A DNA stretch of 64,000 nucleotides from Cylindrobasidium torrendii FP15055 ss-10 (taxonomy: Eukaryota > Basidiomycota > Agaricomycetes > Agaricales > Physalacriaceae). Positions within the stretch are counted from its first letter, which is position 1; each line of letters opens with the position of its first letter. The translations under genes and the position numbers were made by a program. The notes beneath the pieces are model-generated. The model saw nothing but the letters and a program-made list of their open reading frames with translations, was not told where the DNA came from and searched no databases. The stretch is taken from contig KN880563.1 in the NCBI GenBank assembly GCA_000934385.1, forward strand, positions 1-64,000, in the 5' to 3' direction. This document shows, piece after piece, positions 1 to 11,735 of this stretch.

Positions 1-251
1 GGAGTTCTCCAAATGCCAGCAAGTGACGCAAAGTGATGCAAAATGCCGAAAATCCCGCTGAAATGCCGGCATTTTGTGGCATCCGAACAGGCCCTTACTC
101 TCAATCTGGACGCGCACAGGTCTTGGGCAGTGTTAAGCCCCTCGTCATGATTGTGGTGGATGACGTAGGTGCTTTATAACATCGACCCGCCGCAGGCGGT
201 GCCAGCATCCGTCTTCCTTCCTAACCACAACAACCACATCTCACAACTATA

Positions 252-1043
252 ATGTCTTCCAATAGTCACAACGACCGACCATTGCCGTATGGTTGGGTCG
301 AGCAATTTGACCCGTCGAGTGGACGTCCGTTTTGGGTGTGTCTTGAATCCAGCGTCTGATTTCGTGACTTACGCTCATGCACAGGTCAACACCCAAGCCC
401 ATCCACCACGATCCATTTGGGTCCATCCTTACGAAGATGAGGAATTCCTCAAGGAGCATCCTGATATCCGCGAGAAGGAGAGCAGTCGTTCAACGCACCA
501 GTCTAAGGGATACGCCCCACCGCCTGGACCACCCCCTACTCACCAGCAGGGTGCAGGCCCCTCTGTCCCTCACAAACAAGAAGGTTCCAGTCCGAAGAAA
601 CGCGGCTTTCTGTCGAAAATCAAAGACAAGGCGATAGGGACGAAGGAGGAGCGAGACGCAGCGCAACGCCAAATGGCTTTAGTACGTTCAAGCACCCCAG
701 TCTCGCAGGCTCGAGAGCCGAAGCTCATATTTTTGTTTAGATGCAGGAACAGCGCCGTCAGCAGCGTCAGCAAATGATGGCGAACCGACCTATGGGCTAC
801 GGCGGTGGCGGTTATGGGGGTGGTGGGTATTACCAGCAGCAACCAATGATGATGGGAGGTGGCCGACGCGGAGGTGGTATGGGTGGTATGGGTGGCATGG
901 CTCTTCCCCTTGCTGGAGGTCTAGCTGGAGGCTTCCTACTAGGCGAAGCCCTCGATAATGATCACGGAGATTACGGGGGAGGAGACTACGGCGGTGGTGA
1001 TGATTTCGGTGGCGGTGGGGATTTCGGCGGTGGTGATTTTTAA
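252..1043 (+). CDS. WW-domain, glycine-rich protein
   Basis: Exons 252-335, 385-681, 741-1043, giving 227 aa. Residues ~11-45 form a WW domain: the LPYGW start, the GRPFW core split by intron 1, and a second Trp followed by Pro (IWVHP). A proline/glutamine-rich linker (PPGPPPTH) and a basic stretch follow. The last exon is very Gly-rich, with repeated GGG, GGM and GGD blocks around a short hydrophobic Ala/Leu/Gly segment (LPLAGGLAGGFLLGEAL). WW domains bind Pro-rich ligands; the low-complexity tail suggests an adaptor or membrane-proximal scaffold, which is inference. The ATG at 252 is the first one and leads directly into the WW domain. The exact cellular role is not known to me. Confidence 0.85.
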
Positions 1044-2044
1044 GTTTTTGTGATCTGGGACATCTATGAATTCCTCACCCGATATTGACTGTATTCACTA
1101 TTCCTGTGGCAACTACTGTATCCATATCTGTATCTTCCGGTATTAACCGACTCGAAACGTAGCCTTCTTCTGTCATACGCGCCTTGTACCGAACCAGAAG
1201 CAATAAACTCTTTTGGGATTTGACTTTCTCCTCAAAATTCTTTTGTCAAACAGACCCTTTCCAACAAACAAGCGCTGCGATTTACAGCTTCTCAGACAGA
1301 AGGATGGGAGCACGCCCAATTGAGCTTTATGGAACCTCCAACCACGTACTCTCCGTTCATTAAGGCCCCAGGGTCGTCACTTCCCGATCGCCGAGTGGCA
1401 CACTTCGATCACGCATGGAAGCCTGCGTTGTGGAAGCATGCTCATGATTCGGGGCCTACCACTTGGCTTGTGGATAGTAGACTCGTATGAAGAGGCGATG
1501 CGACGTTCATCACGGAGCGCCCATCTGAGGGCTTACATATGAGCGTCGTCAGTGGCACCCATTAACGATGCATCCCACTTCGTAGCTCTTTTCATCAGTT
1601 CTTGGTACTAATCCATTTCAAGTTCACGAGAAGAATTTCGACTCCGTAAAGCCTTCTAGGCGCTCTTCAGGCCAGTGACAGGCTTAATTGAGCCTGTTAC
1701 AAGCAAGGGAGATGGAGCTAGATTTATTGAAACGCCCTTCTATGATTTCGTCGGCCAACATTCCGTCTCGTCCGCTTCATTATACGTTCGGATTTTTGCG
1801 ATGCGTCAAATTGCTTCGAGCATTTCGGCAGCTTAAAGCATAGGGACAGGTATACCGTTTCCACCGACGAAGGTCTTCTAGTAGCCTCGTGGTAAACGAT
1901 CACTCGGCACACCTATTTGCTAGTAATATCCTGACAGGTGCAGTAAAAAGTCCATGTACTGAGTACAACAATCGCAATAATTTACTAAAACCCGATAACA
2001 GTGGGGACCAATCTTCGACCTGTTCGTCTGATGAACACGCTTGT
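1044..2044. other. Intergenic, no gene recognised
   Basis: About 1 kb lies between the stop of the WW gene and the stop of the LCCL gene, which converge. Short open frames exist on both strands but none continues a recognisable protein or shows a plausible exon chain. No RNA gene or repeat was seen. Confidence 0.6.
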
Positions 2045-4135
2045 TCAGTACGACCCACCGGGCGCTGGGTCCACCCATGTACCATTCGGCCAAAGTGTGG
2101 CAGCGTTGGTAAAATCGCCGGCGGAGCCTTGCGATGTGAGCTGTTGCCTCAATAAGTTCACAATGTACTCGCAGAGATGATGGGAGGGCACGTACTGCCA
2201 GTCTGAAAAAATGCGGCAAGGACGCATTGAGAGCACCAAGAGAGAAGTTCAACGCGGCTCCCGAGAATCGCTCAACATCGTCCACCAGTAGGGAGAATCC
2301 ATCCCATCCTTCGGGGGCGCTGGCCCAGGCAAAGGTCTGGTTGATCAGAGGAATTGAAGCGTCGAAGGTAGTCGAATTTGTAAGGAATGTGGGTAGGTCT
2401 GAACCAAGGGTTGCGTCTTGACGAAGCTGTGTGGAGAGTTAAAATTCAGCCCCAATCAGAGGCCGTGGAACATACCTGGGCGGCCGTTTGCAGGATGGAA
2501 TCGAATCCGTACGCGGCACCTCCATTCAAGAAAAGGCCTATGCAGAAACCTTGATATATCGCAGACAGCTTCGTCGGAAACGCCGTTAGTGGCAGGATCA
2601 TCAAGGCCAGTATATAATGATGTATCCGTAGCTCGAGGGTGGGAAGTAGGGCTATCACTAGCACGATGAGTCCACCGATGATATACCACCCAAGATAGTA
2701 TGGGAGCCAGCCGGTTTTTCGAATGACACGAGCTTGGTTCACTCCCAGTACCAGAATGATTAAAACGATGATGACGAGGGCGGTAATCGCGCCCGAGCGT
2801 TTGGTGAGGTCCGACGCTGTGAGCCTTGAAAATGGGATGTTGTTCATCGTCAAATTGGTGAGGACGGACGTCCAGTAGGGCCCGAGATACCAGACCATGT
2901 ATTCGATAGGCGCTTTGCGGTAGAGGGGCATGGTGTAGCGCACGGCCATACGCCAAATGCCGTATCCGAAGAAAAGGGCAGGAAGGAAGATGGAGAATTG
3001 TGTGCTGATGTCGGGGGGGTCTTGCTGGGGCTGGCTGAAGAACGATATATGCCAGAATCCTATGCATATGAGACACCAAAACAAGATAATTGCTCTTGGT
3101 CGGAACAGAAGGAAGAGTGAGCAAGTGACGAGGATGTTGAAGGCGAGCCCTTCGTTGCGGAGGTCTTGGCAATGCGAGAGGGATGTCGAGTCTCGGAAAC
3201 GATATGCAAGAGGGAAGACCGTGTCAAAGCCTATTGAGTCGACACCGTTTGCCGAGGTAGGTAGGAAATTGGCGAATTCTCCTACAAGGTCTAACGTTCC
3301 ACATCCACCTTTGGAATTTGAAACGAGTCCTCTGCAAAAGTGTAAGCTTTTCGAGCTCTGTCATGGATTGTGGACGCACTGTTGAATAGCCGCAGCACAG
3401 ATAAAGCTGTCTCCTCGGTATGTAGCGTCTGCGTCGCCCCCGCCAACTACCAACGGCTTCAAATCCATCTCCTCATCACCAACTGTCCTCGGATTTTGCA
3501 AGACAACACCCATGCATTGCGCCGGACAACGAAAGTCGAGGGATGTGTTGTTGAAGGGGGCGCAATTCGCCCCATCCAGGCCACATTGGTTATTCGCAAG
3601 CCAATAGGTTGAAGTACAGCCGATGAATGAGTCCGCGGGTGTGAGATAGGACTGTGCGCGAACGAAGAAGGCAAGTCCAATTATGTACCCCGCAACGAGT
3701 ACTGCAAAAAGCCATGGTGAAGTGAGAATTCGGGTTGCCCGCAACCAGGTTGATTCTATGGGAATGACTATTCGACGACCCTTGATGCATACATCCACGT
3801 CGAGGTATGGCTTACTCTCTGCCGGAAGTGGTCTGAGTTCTGAAGTTACTGCTCATTTTTTACTACGCACCAGGTAGCTCGACCTTGGGTCGTGGGCCTC
3901 GTACATAAACAAAGGCTTTGCGCAGTCGCGAATATTTCACCAGTCTTCGCTCAACGAATTCCCACCATTTCTGCCTTTGGGGCTGCCGCAGACTTTGAGC
4001 CTCGGCATCGGTGGTGTCTATCTTGACTTCTTGCAACTCATAGCCATCCTGGGACGTAGTGTGACCAATATTCTTGTCGTGCACTGTGCTTGGCGTCGAA
4101 GAAGACGAGCTGTCCTTGTGTAATTGCGAATCCAT
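2045..4135 (-). CDS. LCCL domain-containing multispanning membrane protein
   Basis: Exons (descending) 4135-3871, 3818-3380, 3331-2476, 2426-2196, 2140-2045; about 628 aa. The N-terminus is Ser-rich and cytosolic, followed by a first TM segment (LFAVLVAGYIIGLAFFV). An LCCL domain follows, marked by CGLDGANC, FRCPAQC and the DSFICAAAI motif, then GGCG. After it come about six hydrophobic helices and a conserved tail (LRQDATLG, VDDVERF, TLWPNGTWVDP) typical of fungal LCCL proteins. Intron 1 is uncertain: acceptors giving 31 nt or 52 nt both keep frame, and I prefer 52 nt. The family is fungal and membrane-bound; its substrate or partner is unknown. The gene converges on the WW gene. Confidence 0.85.
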
Positions 4136-4687
4136 GAGCGATTGAGAGAAGATCCAGAGTGATAAAGACAAGGATTAGTGAATGTAAACAGAGAACATGA
4201 TGGTAAGAGCCAAGCAGCCAAGCCAGAATCATGTTTTGATGCGCCAATTCCTCATTTAGTAATGAGGCAGTCGTACGTCGAATGAAAGTCTAACAACGAT
4301 TGTGACAAAATATGCATTAGAAGTGGCAAGTAGCACGGCATAAGTACAGAAGGGAACCTTAACTCGGCAATGATCTTTCTACGCACATGTACTTGCGGCA
4401 ATCCTGTAATTCTGTCGAGTCTTTGCTTTCTACGACCGCAGGAGTCGAATCGTGGCTGACATATACTCATACCACATTGTATGCTCTGCCCATTCCTCAA
4501 GTTCTCAAATTCCACACAAGCTCAAAACCACCCCAAAGACCCCTTGAAGTCAAACTCCAAATGCAGCAATTCATTTGTACACATAACGTTCATCAATATC
4601 AGTGCTCGGTCGTGGTAAAGTAATTCCGTATGAGGGTCGAAAAACAGGGAATAAGAAACAACACCTTCCATCTTTCTTCGCATCCAT
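4136..4687. other. Intergenic between LCCL gene and GDI
   Basis: This 552-bp stretch holds the upstream region of the LCCL gene and the 3' region of the GDI gene, both on the minus strand. No additional gene, repeat or RNA was recognised. Confidence 0.6.
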
Positions 4688-6288
4688 CTAGGCCTCGATG
4701 TTGGCCTCCGCCTCACGCTTCTTCAGAACCAGGTCAGAACCGACAACGCGTTTCCACACATCCTGAACATCTTCCACGACAGTCTCGAAGTGTGATGTCG
4801 CGTCGTATGTGCGTGTGATGAAGATGTTATCGCTCTTGCCATCCGAAGTGGGTGTGTAGAGGGATGAAATCGACACGAACTTGTCGTGGATGGGGCCAAG
4901 CAGCTGGAGACCAGGCGCAATCTCGAGCTCGGGCTTGTCTGTCTCAACAATCGTCGAAACGATGGCGACATAGATATCCTTTGCACAGACGTTGTGTGTT
5001 GAGGAGATCATGGCAACATAGATGTCTATCAAAAATCAGTGCCCAACCCAGGAAACAAATATTGCTGCATACCGTTCCGGCGATTGACCTGGTTTTGCGG
5101 AATGATAATCTGGCAACTGTCCGAGTCCTCTGTTCCAGGGATAGGGTGCTTGAGGAAGCAGATCGCGCGGATAACTTTGCCCTCCTCGACGACGCGAACC
5201 TTGTCAGCATCGGCCTTGCCAGCGCCAAAGTAGCTCGGGTCACCGATGACCTGCTTGGCCTTGACCGTCTCGCCTCCAGAGGTGACACCCACGAATTTGC
5301 CATCAGCATCGGTGACGATGGCATCGACAGGCTTGTCGAGCATGTATGTGCCACCATAGATAGCAGAAAGGCGCGCAAAGGACTGCGGCAGCTCGCCGAG
5401 ACCGTAGAGGGGGTAGATGTAAGGGGATTTGCCGTAACGAGCCATGGAGGAAGTGTATAGGATGATGCGGTCGTAGGTAGCCCGCGCTGGCTTGGTGATG
5501 TAGCTATGAACCATTAGATGGGCGACGCAACCAGCGACAAATTAACGCACTCGTCGTCTAGGTAAAGCGCCATGGCGTGACCAACGAAATCTTGAGTGCC
5601 AGGCTCGAGGCCGAACTTCTCGTAGACCGCCTTCATCGTGTCTTTGTCGAGGTTGATGCCTGTGAGGGAAGATCAGTCAATCTCGCACAAGGTCACGCCT
5701 CATGTGGAACGCGCCTTCGTGTGTGGCGGGATCCTCGTCCTTCCAGTTCTGCAAGAATTCAAAGAATTTCTTCGCACGGCGCTTCTCGAAGAGACCCATC
5801 AAAGGGCTCCGGACGGCTTCCATTTCGGTCGAAGGCACCTTGGAAATCTTGCCGTCGCGGTAGACGAACGAGCCAGCGATCTGCTTGAATTCGAGGTAGC
5901 GGGTAACCTCTGTGTGGACGAGAATCTTTGTGAGCTCTCCAGAGGCAATGATGAACTTGGGGATCAGGTCGACGGCGTAGTCGCGGTCGCGTCCAAGCTC
6001 GGCGGGCGGTTCCTTGCCCTCGCGGAACTTGCGGTAGAGCTGCGAGACAATCAGAGATGTCGACGACTGAGGTTGTCTCACCGTACCTGCGTCAAGTTCA
6101 AACTCGCGCTGTCGCCACCATAGTAGTCGTTGCGATCCATGTGAAGCACCTTCTTGCCCTCGACGGACAAGAGGCCCGACAGGATACACTCTGTGAGGCC
6201 TGTGCCGAGGACAATGACCTGATGCGCCTGTTAGCACGTCCATCGATGGCGACGGGCGACGACGACGTACATCGTATTCTTCATCCAT
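4688..6288 (-). CDS. GDI1: Rab GDP-dissociation inhibitor
   Basis: Exons 6288-6271, 6218-6087, 6039-5715, 5659-5551, 5503-5073, 5025-4688; 450 aa, the usual GDI length. GDI extracts prenylated, GDP-bound Rab GTPases from membranes and returns them to donor compartments. The Rossmann start ([17 protein letters not shown]), the [13 protein letters not shown] block, the SIYPLYG-like segment ([13 protein letters not shown]) and the VCAKD and TYDATSHFE blocks are all present. Exon 1 is only 18 nt. Intron 3 (5714-5660) begins with GC, not GT, and is the only way to join THEG to INLD in frame. Highly conserved housekeeping gene. Confidence 0.97.
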
Positions 6289-7082
6289 GGTTAGTGAGCG
6301 TTACAGAAAGAGGAAGGTGGTCGTTAGGATGCAAGCTCGCTGGGTGAGGTTATCGATCAGTGGTCAACCACGTGGGAGTCGCGCCACGCTCAGATTCGCG
6401 CTCCATCATCCAGGCGCGTACGGCGTGTTTTTAGTGTGTTTTAGTTACGTTGGATTAACGACGGTAAGGCGACCTGGATTAAGCGGTAATTTTGATGTAT
6501 AACTAGTCGGTTTGGGGATAAATCAGGAAGCACCTTCGACACACAACAATGAACGGATTCCTGTTGTTACATAATGGAGGTGCTTTTAGGACGGCGAGGA
6601 GGTATTTGTGGCATGAGTTCAACCTTTCGTTGGAAAAGCGCGGTTAGGATGCCACTTCAACTTAGAACTAGTCTACTGATGCTGTAAATCTCTTCACGAG
6701 CTGACGATCAAATCCTATGTAATGCTATGTCTCGAGAACCTCGCATGGAAAGTGTCCAGTATCCGACGCTCTCGTGTTGTAAGTCCATATGTCAAGTGGT
6801 CCTTCAACGATAAAACAGTTATAATCAAGCCAATGTCTAGTAGACAACAGACATCACCATCATGGCCAGAAAGTACATAGCATTATACGGACCAGCATGT
6901 TTGTCATAGAAAAATAGATTACTATATCATCGTACTCGTACAAGATCGTCACAAGTCGCGGTACACCCAGGATTTCGAAAGCAAGCAAACAATAGAGCGT
7001 AACAAATATACATAATTGGTGAGTGTGAACGAAGGGATGAATTTGACATGAGAAAGGGAATCCCAGACGTCGGCAGGATGTG
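6289..7082. other. Intergenic upstream of GDI, no gene recognised
   Basis: Nearly 800 bp, holding the GDI promoter side and the 3' end of the Myb-like gene. No coherent open frame, RNA gene or repeat was seen. The sequence is comparatively AT-rich toward 6800-7000. Confidence 0.55.
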
Positions 7083-9109
7083 TTACGAGGTAGCCTTCCG
7101 GCGGGTCCTACGACCTGGTGCGTCGTCCTGCGACTTGCGCTTCGAAATGTTATTTCCTGTTGTGCCATGTACAGGCGGAACCCGCTGCCGTATTCTCTGC
7201 GCAAGCTTCTCCAAGCCTGCGAAGCGGTTAGCTTTGAAACCAATATGAACGACACGGCAAGGCTCACCTTTGTCATTTCGCCTGTAGTAGTCTGACCATG
7301 CCTTGGCCGTTCGTTGTGGGTACTAATAGCATGTAAGCACGGACGCAGAGTGGGGACCATGCAGCACTTGCATTCTTGTGGTAGGTTGCCCATTTCTCCT
7401 GGTGGCTTGCAGCAGAAAAATCGGCGTATGTGGCAATGTATCTGGCGAGGATGGCAAAATCTGACTCAGTATAAGGACCACCAGGCCGTCCCATACTCTT
7501 CTCGTCAAATTCCGGGAATTCATGGTCATCATCTTGCTCTTCTCGGTAGTCTGCGTCGTCCTCCCACGGCATGTCTTCCGTCAACCCATCGGTCTCCTCG
7601 TAATCGTCCTCAGGTTCGTCCACGACTTCCTCATCTGAGCTAATTTCTCTGTACGAAGGTCGTCGCCGTGCTGGAGCTCTCTTAGCAGGCAACGGGGCTT
7701 CTTCCTCCTCATCTGAATCGTCCACTCTCCGGCGTCGATTACTGCGGGCGGTAGGCTTCGCCTTCGGCTTTGACTTTGCCTTAGGCTTGTCCTCGTCGTC
7801 TTCAAGCATCTCACTCTCGGGCACCTCACCTTTAGCCTCTGCGAGAATCTTATCCGGAAGTTCGTGGTTACCTGCCCAATGCGAGCCCCACGACTGGGAA
7901 GAGTGGTGCGGGGCCTGCCGAGGTTCAACAAGCCATTTGTGGGGGTGATACAACACACTTGCCTTTTCCGCCAGCAAGTCGCATAGATCATTGCGCGTTA
8001 GGCTTGGATCTTGCTTCAGCCGCCGTGTGATGAACTTGATGAAGAAATCCTTGTCTTGCGGGGTGAACTTGTTACCACGACCGGAGGGTAGGATGAGGGT
8101 AGGGGGAGAAGGCGAACGTGAACCAGGGTTTGGTGAAGCAGTTGATGGTGGTGGTGGTGCAGTTTGAACGGGGTTGGTCGACCGGCGCACATCGGTCTTG
8201 GATGTGGAACGAGCTGCTGGTGGGATGTGTATTTGAGCTGGTGAGATGGTAGTAGGCAAGGGCTCTTGGGGTTGAGATGGCTGACGCATGGGAAACGGAT
8301 TCATGGCCAGATTATTCATGGGTATTTGGCTTTGGCTGGAAACGTGCGAGGGAATCGGGGAAGCGCCCGGTGTATGATGTTCCATCTTGATTTTAGCTTG
8401 TCTCTTGGACAAAAAGTTGTTGAGCTGATTGTCAAGACGGTACTTGTTCTCCAGGTAGTAATCCTTCCACAAATTTGCGGCATGTCCATGGGTCTGCGAG
8501 GAGTTCAACGCGATCGGGAACTTGAAGATTGAAAGAACATACCCCGTGAAGTCTGTTGAGTGCCTCTTTGAACGATACGCGTTGAATGGTTGCCTGTGCG
8601 AGAGTGCGCAGTAAGACTTCTTCGTCGCGCCTCTGAGCGGAGGCCGGGTCCTGCATCATTTGGTTGTTGGAATACTGTACCCCGCCGCCGCCGTTCACGG
8701 GCATCGGCATCCCGCGCATCTGGTTGGGCAGCATGTTCGGAAGGGATTGCCTGTGTTGTTGATGTCGATGCTGTTCGTGGAGAAGAGACGGCGGCGGAGT
8801 TGCGTTCCACTGCTGGAATTGCTGCTGAGGTTGGCGCGGAGACGGCAGCATCGGGCTAGGCGGTGGCATTTGGTGTGACAAACGCTGTTCCAACGGGTAC
8901 ATATCATTCCAAGAATTTTGTTGAGGAGTATGTTGCATTTGGTGTGTCATATCGAGACCGTTTGCTAGACTGTGCGTGTATTGGTTCGTCGGGGATGGGG
9001 ACGTGAAGTCGGGGTAAGCGCTGGGGCCAGGCGTTGGGTATGCAGTCTGGCCATAATTTGATAGATGTCCTGTATTTAACGAAAGGTCTCCGCCCTCGTA
9101 GCCGTTCAT
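7083..9109 (-). CDS. Myb/SANT-like nuclear protein with two related DNA-binding-like modules
   Basis: Exons 9109-8543, 8493-7963, 7914-7372, 7322-7268, 7216-7083; 609 aa. The N-terminus is rich in Gln, Pro and Ser. A conserved basidiomycete-type block follows (FKEALNRLHGTHGHA, LWKDYYLENKYRLD). Two similar Myb/Rap1-like modules come next. The first runs from FTPQDKDFFIKF to EKAPHHSSQSWGSHW; the second runs from YTESDFAILARYI to YPQRTAKAWSDYYRRN. A Lys/Arg and acidic low-complexity stretch separates them, and the C-terminus is basic. Two introns have GC donors (GCAAGT). The fold suggests a chromatin or telomere/promoter-binding protein; the precise function is inference. It is divergent from MMSDH across a promoter with telomere-like boxes. 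Confidence 0.8.
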
Positions 9110-9177
9110 CGCGACGTTCTCGCAGTGTCGGTGGTGGTAAAAGTCGAGAAAGCGCTGTGACAGTCACAAGGATTAAT

Positions 9178-9240
9178 AATAACCCAAATTAGACATAACC
9201 CTACCTTATCTTAGGGTTCTATTGGGGTTACTATAACCCC
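9178..9240. promoter_or_regulatory. Shared promoter with clustered TAACCC/GGGTTA boxes
   Basis: The 229-bp region between the divergent start codons of the Myb-like gene and MMSDH holds five copies of an AACCC/GGGTT core within about 60 bp. They read AATAACCC, ATAACCCTA, TTAGGGTT, GGGGTTA and TATAACCCC. These match one to one-and-a-half fungal telomere repeats (TTAGGG). In fungi such boxes are bound by Myb-type factors such as Tbf1, Rap1 and Teb1. That they act here is inference. Confidence 0.5.
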
Positions 9241-9338
9241 GCATTTCATTTTGATCCCTTCTTGACCTGTTCTTGGGTCTGGTGAACGCGCTGCGTGAGT
9301 AATTGGCGGATCTTCTTTCTTGCTTTCTGTCCACCATC

Positions 9339-11735
9339 ATGCTCCTCCGCCGCCAGTTCTCGTCGTCTGCCACCTCCCGCGCCCTCTCTGCCGCCGCTCG
9401 GCCGAAAGCTGACAAGCTGTCCGAGGCATGGAAGGGTACCAGCGCCACCGGAGGCAACACCAAGAACTTCATCGCTGGCCAATTCAGCGATAGCCAGACG
9501 TCCAAGTGGATCGACGTTGTAGACCCCGTATGTCCTGGTTGCCCAATGCAACGTTCCAGCCAGCCAACATGTTCCACTAGTCCACCCAAACTCTCCTCAC
9601 GAAAGTCCCCGAGTCCACACCTGATGAATTCGAGAATGCCGTGGATGCTGCCTCTGACGCTTTCAAGACTTGGAGTCGCACCAGCGTGCTCAGTCGCCAG
9701 CGTTTCGCGATCGAGTTCGTCCTTGCCGTGTTTGGCCCAAAGTTCTCGACATGCTGAATGTAAGGGTCAGGTTGCAGTCTTTGCTCAGGCAGAACGCGGA
9801 TTATATAGCAAACAGCATCGTGCTGGAGCAGGGCAAGACTCTACCCGGTCAGTGTCCTCGGATCCTACCTTGCTCGGGGCGCCTCATCTTACGAAATGAC
9901 CAGATGCTCATGGAGATCTTCTGCGTGGCCTGCAGGTCGTAGAGACCGCGATTGGGGTTACTTCCACTCTTGTCGGGGAGAAGCTTGAAGGTAGGCTCTG
10001 TTTCTGTCCGAACTATGAGATGTTCACTCGTCTGGATGCAGTGAGTAGAGACATGGACACCTATGTGCGCAAAGCACCCCTTGGCGTCTGTGCAAGCATC
10101 GCACCTTTTAACTTTCCCGCGTAAGTGCTTCATCTGCAGATGATGGTACGAACCTAAACCCGCGCCAAAGAATGATACCGCTATGGTCCATTCCCATGGC
10201 TGCTGTGACGGGTAACACTTTGATTCTCAAGCCCTCGGAGAGGGACCCTGGAGCAGCTATGATTATTGCGGAGCTATGCCAGCGCGCAGGCCTTCCAGAT
10301 GGTGTGCTGAATGTTGTTCACGGTGGTGTCGACACCGTCAACGCTATCTGTGACCATCCTTCTATTCGCGCCATTAGCTTTGTCGGCGGTGACAAGGCCG
10401 GGAAGCACATCTATGAGCGGTATGTTACACCTTGTTGGCGATCTTGACACGGTCACGCTCATACTTCCGCCAGAGGAACGAAGAACGGCAAGCGCGTCCA
10501 GGTACATTTGCGTGACGCCACGCGTTCAGTTTAGAATATTAATTGATGGAAACCTCCAGGCGAATTTGGGAGCAAAGAACCACGCAGTTATCATGCCTGA
10601 TGGTATGGCGATTGGTCTTCAATTGTGCGAAGAAGCAGCCGGCTAAAGCCCTTGACACAGCGAACAAGAATCTGGCGCTGAACTCGCTGATTGGTGCTGC
10701 GTTTGGAGGTGCGTGTGTACCAAACTTTCTGTCGGTGCCCTGACTCTGTCTCTAGCCGCCGGACAGAGATGCATGGCCATTTCAGTGGGTTCGTAAAGCC
10801 ATGTGTCCGTAGCATTACCACTGACCATGTCGCAGCTTTACTCATCGGTGAAGCGCAAACATGGCTTCCAGAGTTGGTCGAGCGTGCAAGCCAACTGAAG
10901 ACCAGCGGTGGCTTCGAAGACGGCACCGATGTGTACGTCGTGTTTCTCGCTTCTTTGCATGCTCTAACACGGACTGTAGTGGCCCCGTTATTTCCCCAAC
11001 GAGCAAGTCGAGGATTGTGAATTTGATTTCCAGCGCGGAAGAGCAGGGTGGTAAAATTCTCCTCGACGGTAGGAACATACAAGTTCCCGAGTATCCTGAA
11101 GGCAACTTCGTCGGCCCCACCGTCATTGAGGCGGATACCAGCATGTCTTGCTACAAGTGCGTTCTTACGATGCTACTGTTGTATTTGTCTTGACGGCCAT
11201 GTTAGCGAGGAAATATTCGGCCCTGTCCTTGTCGTCGTCAAAGCGGACACCTTGGACGATGCTCTGGACATCATCAATGCGAACAAATACGGGAACGGCT
11301 CAGCGATCTTTACCCAGTCAGGCGCTACGGCTCGCAAGTTTGAGACCGAGGTCAACGTTGGGCAGATTGGGATCAACGTCCCCATCCCGGTGCCCCTCCC
11401 CATGTTCGCATGGAGCGGAAACAAGGTCAGTCGTCGCGCTCTGTTACATATGGTCAGAGACTCTGGGGTTCCACCGCGTACTAACCGGCTCACAGGGAAG
11501 CGTGTTGGGAGATATTGGATTCTACGGCAAAAGGTTTGCTATCGCAGCTCATTCGCACTGTGTGTACTGACGCGCTCCCACAGCGGTCTCAATTTCTATA
11601 CGCAGAACAAGGTATGTGCAGGGCAAACGGAATACGCGTGGTATCTCACCCCCCATGCAGACGACGACGAGCCTCTGGAAGGCAGAAGATGCTATCGGAA
11701 ACCGCGCCTCAGTCAACATGCCCACGCACAATTGA
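9339..11735 (+). CDS. Methylmalonate-semialdehyde dehydrogenase (acylating), mitochondrial
   Basis: Sixteen exons: 9339-9527, 9581-9714, 9771-9847, 9904-9990, 10042-10120, 10171-10419, 10474-10501, 10560-10602, 10649-10708, 10756-10788, 10836-10932, 10980-11156, 11206-11425, 11496-11533, 11584-11611, 11661-11735; 537 aa. It is an ALDH6-family enzyme that converts malonate and methylmalonate semialdehydes to acetyl- or propionyl-CoA in valine, thymine and uracil breakdown. An Arg/Ser-rich presequence ([16 protein letters not shown]) predicts matrix import. Family blocks include APFNFPAMIPLW, the CoA/NAD region [16 protein letters not shown], the nucleophile Cys321 in GQRCMAIS, and [10 protein letters not shown]. 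Several exons are 28-43 nt long. Confidence 0.96.

Noticed and set aside
5638..6123. A 161-codon plus-strand open frame across GDI
   Set aside because: It is antisense to highly conserved GDI exons and matches no family; it reflects codon bias on the other strand.
7915..7962. Reading the 48-nt segment of the Myb-like gene as coding
   Set aside because: It interrupts a conserved module and is bounded by GCAAGT and CGGCAG; removal restores the expected sequence. Kept as a possible retained intron only.
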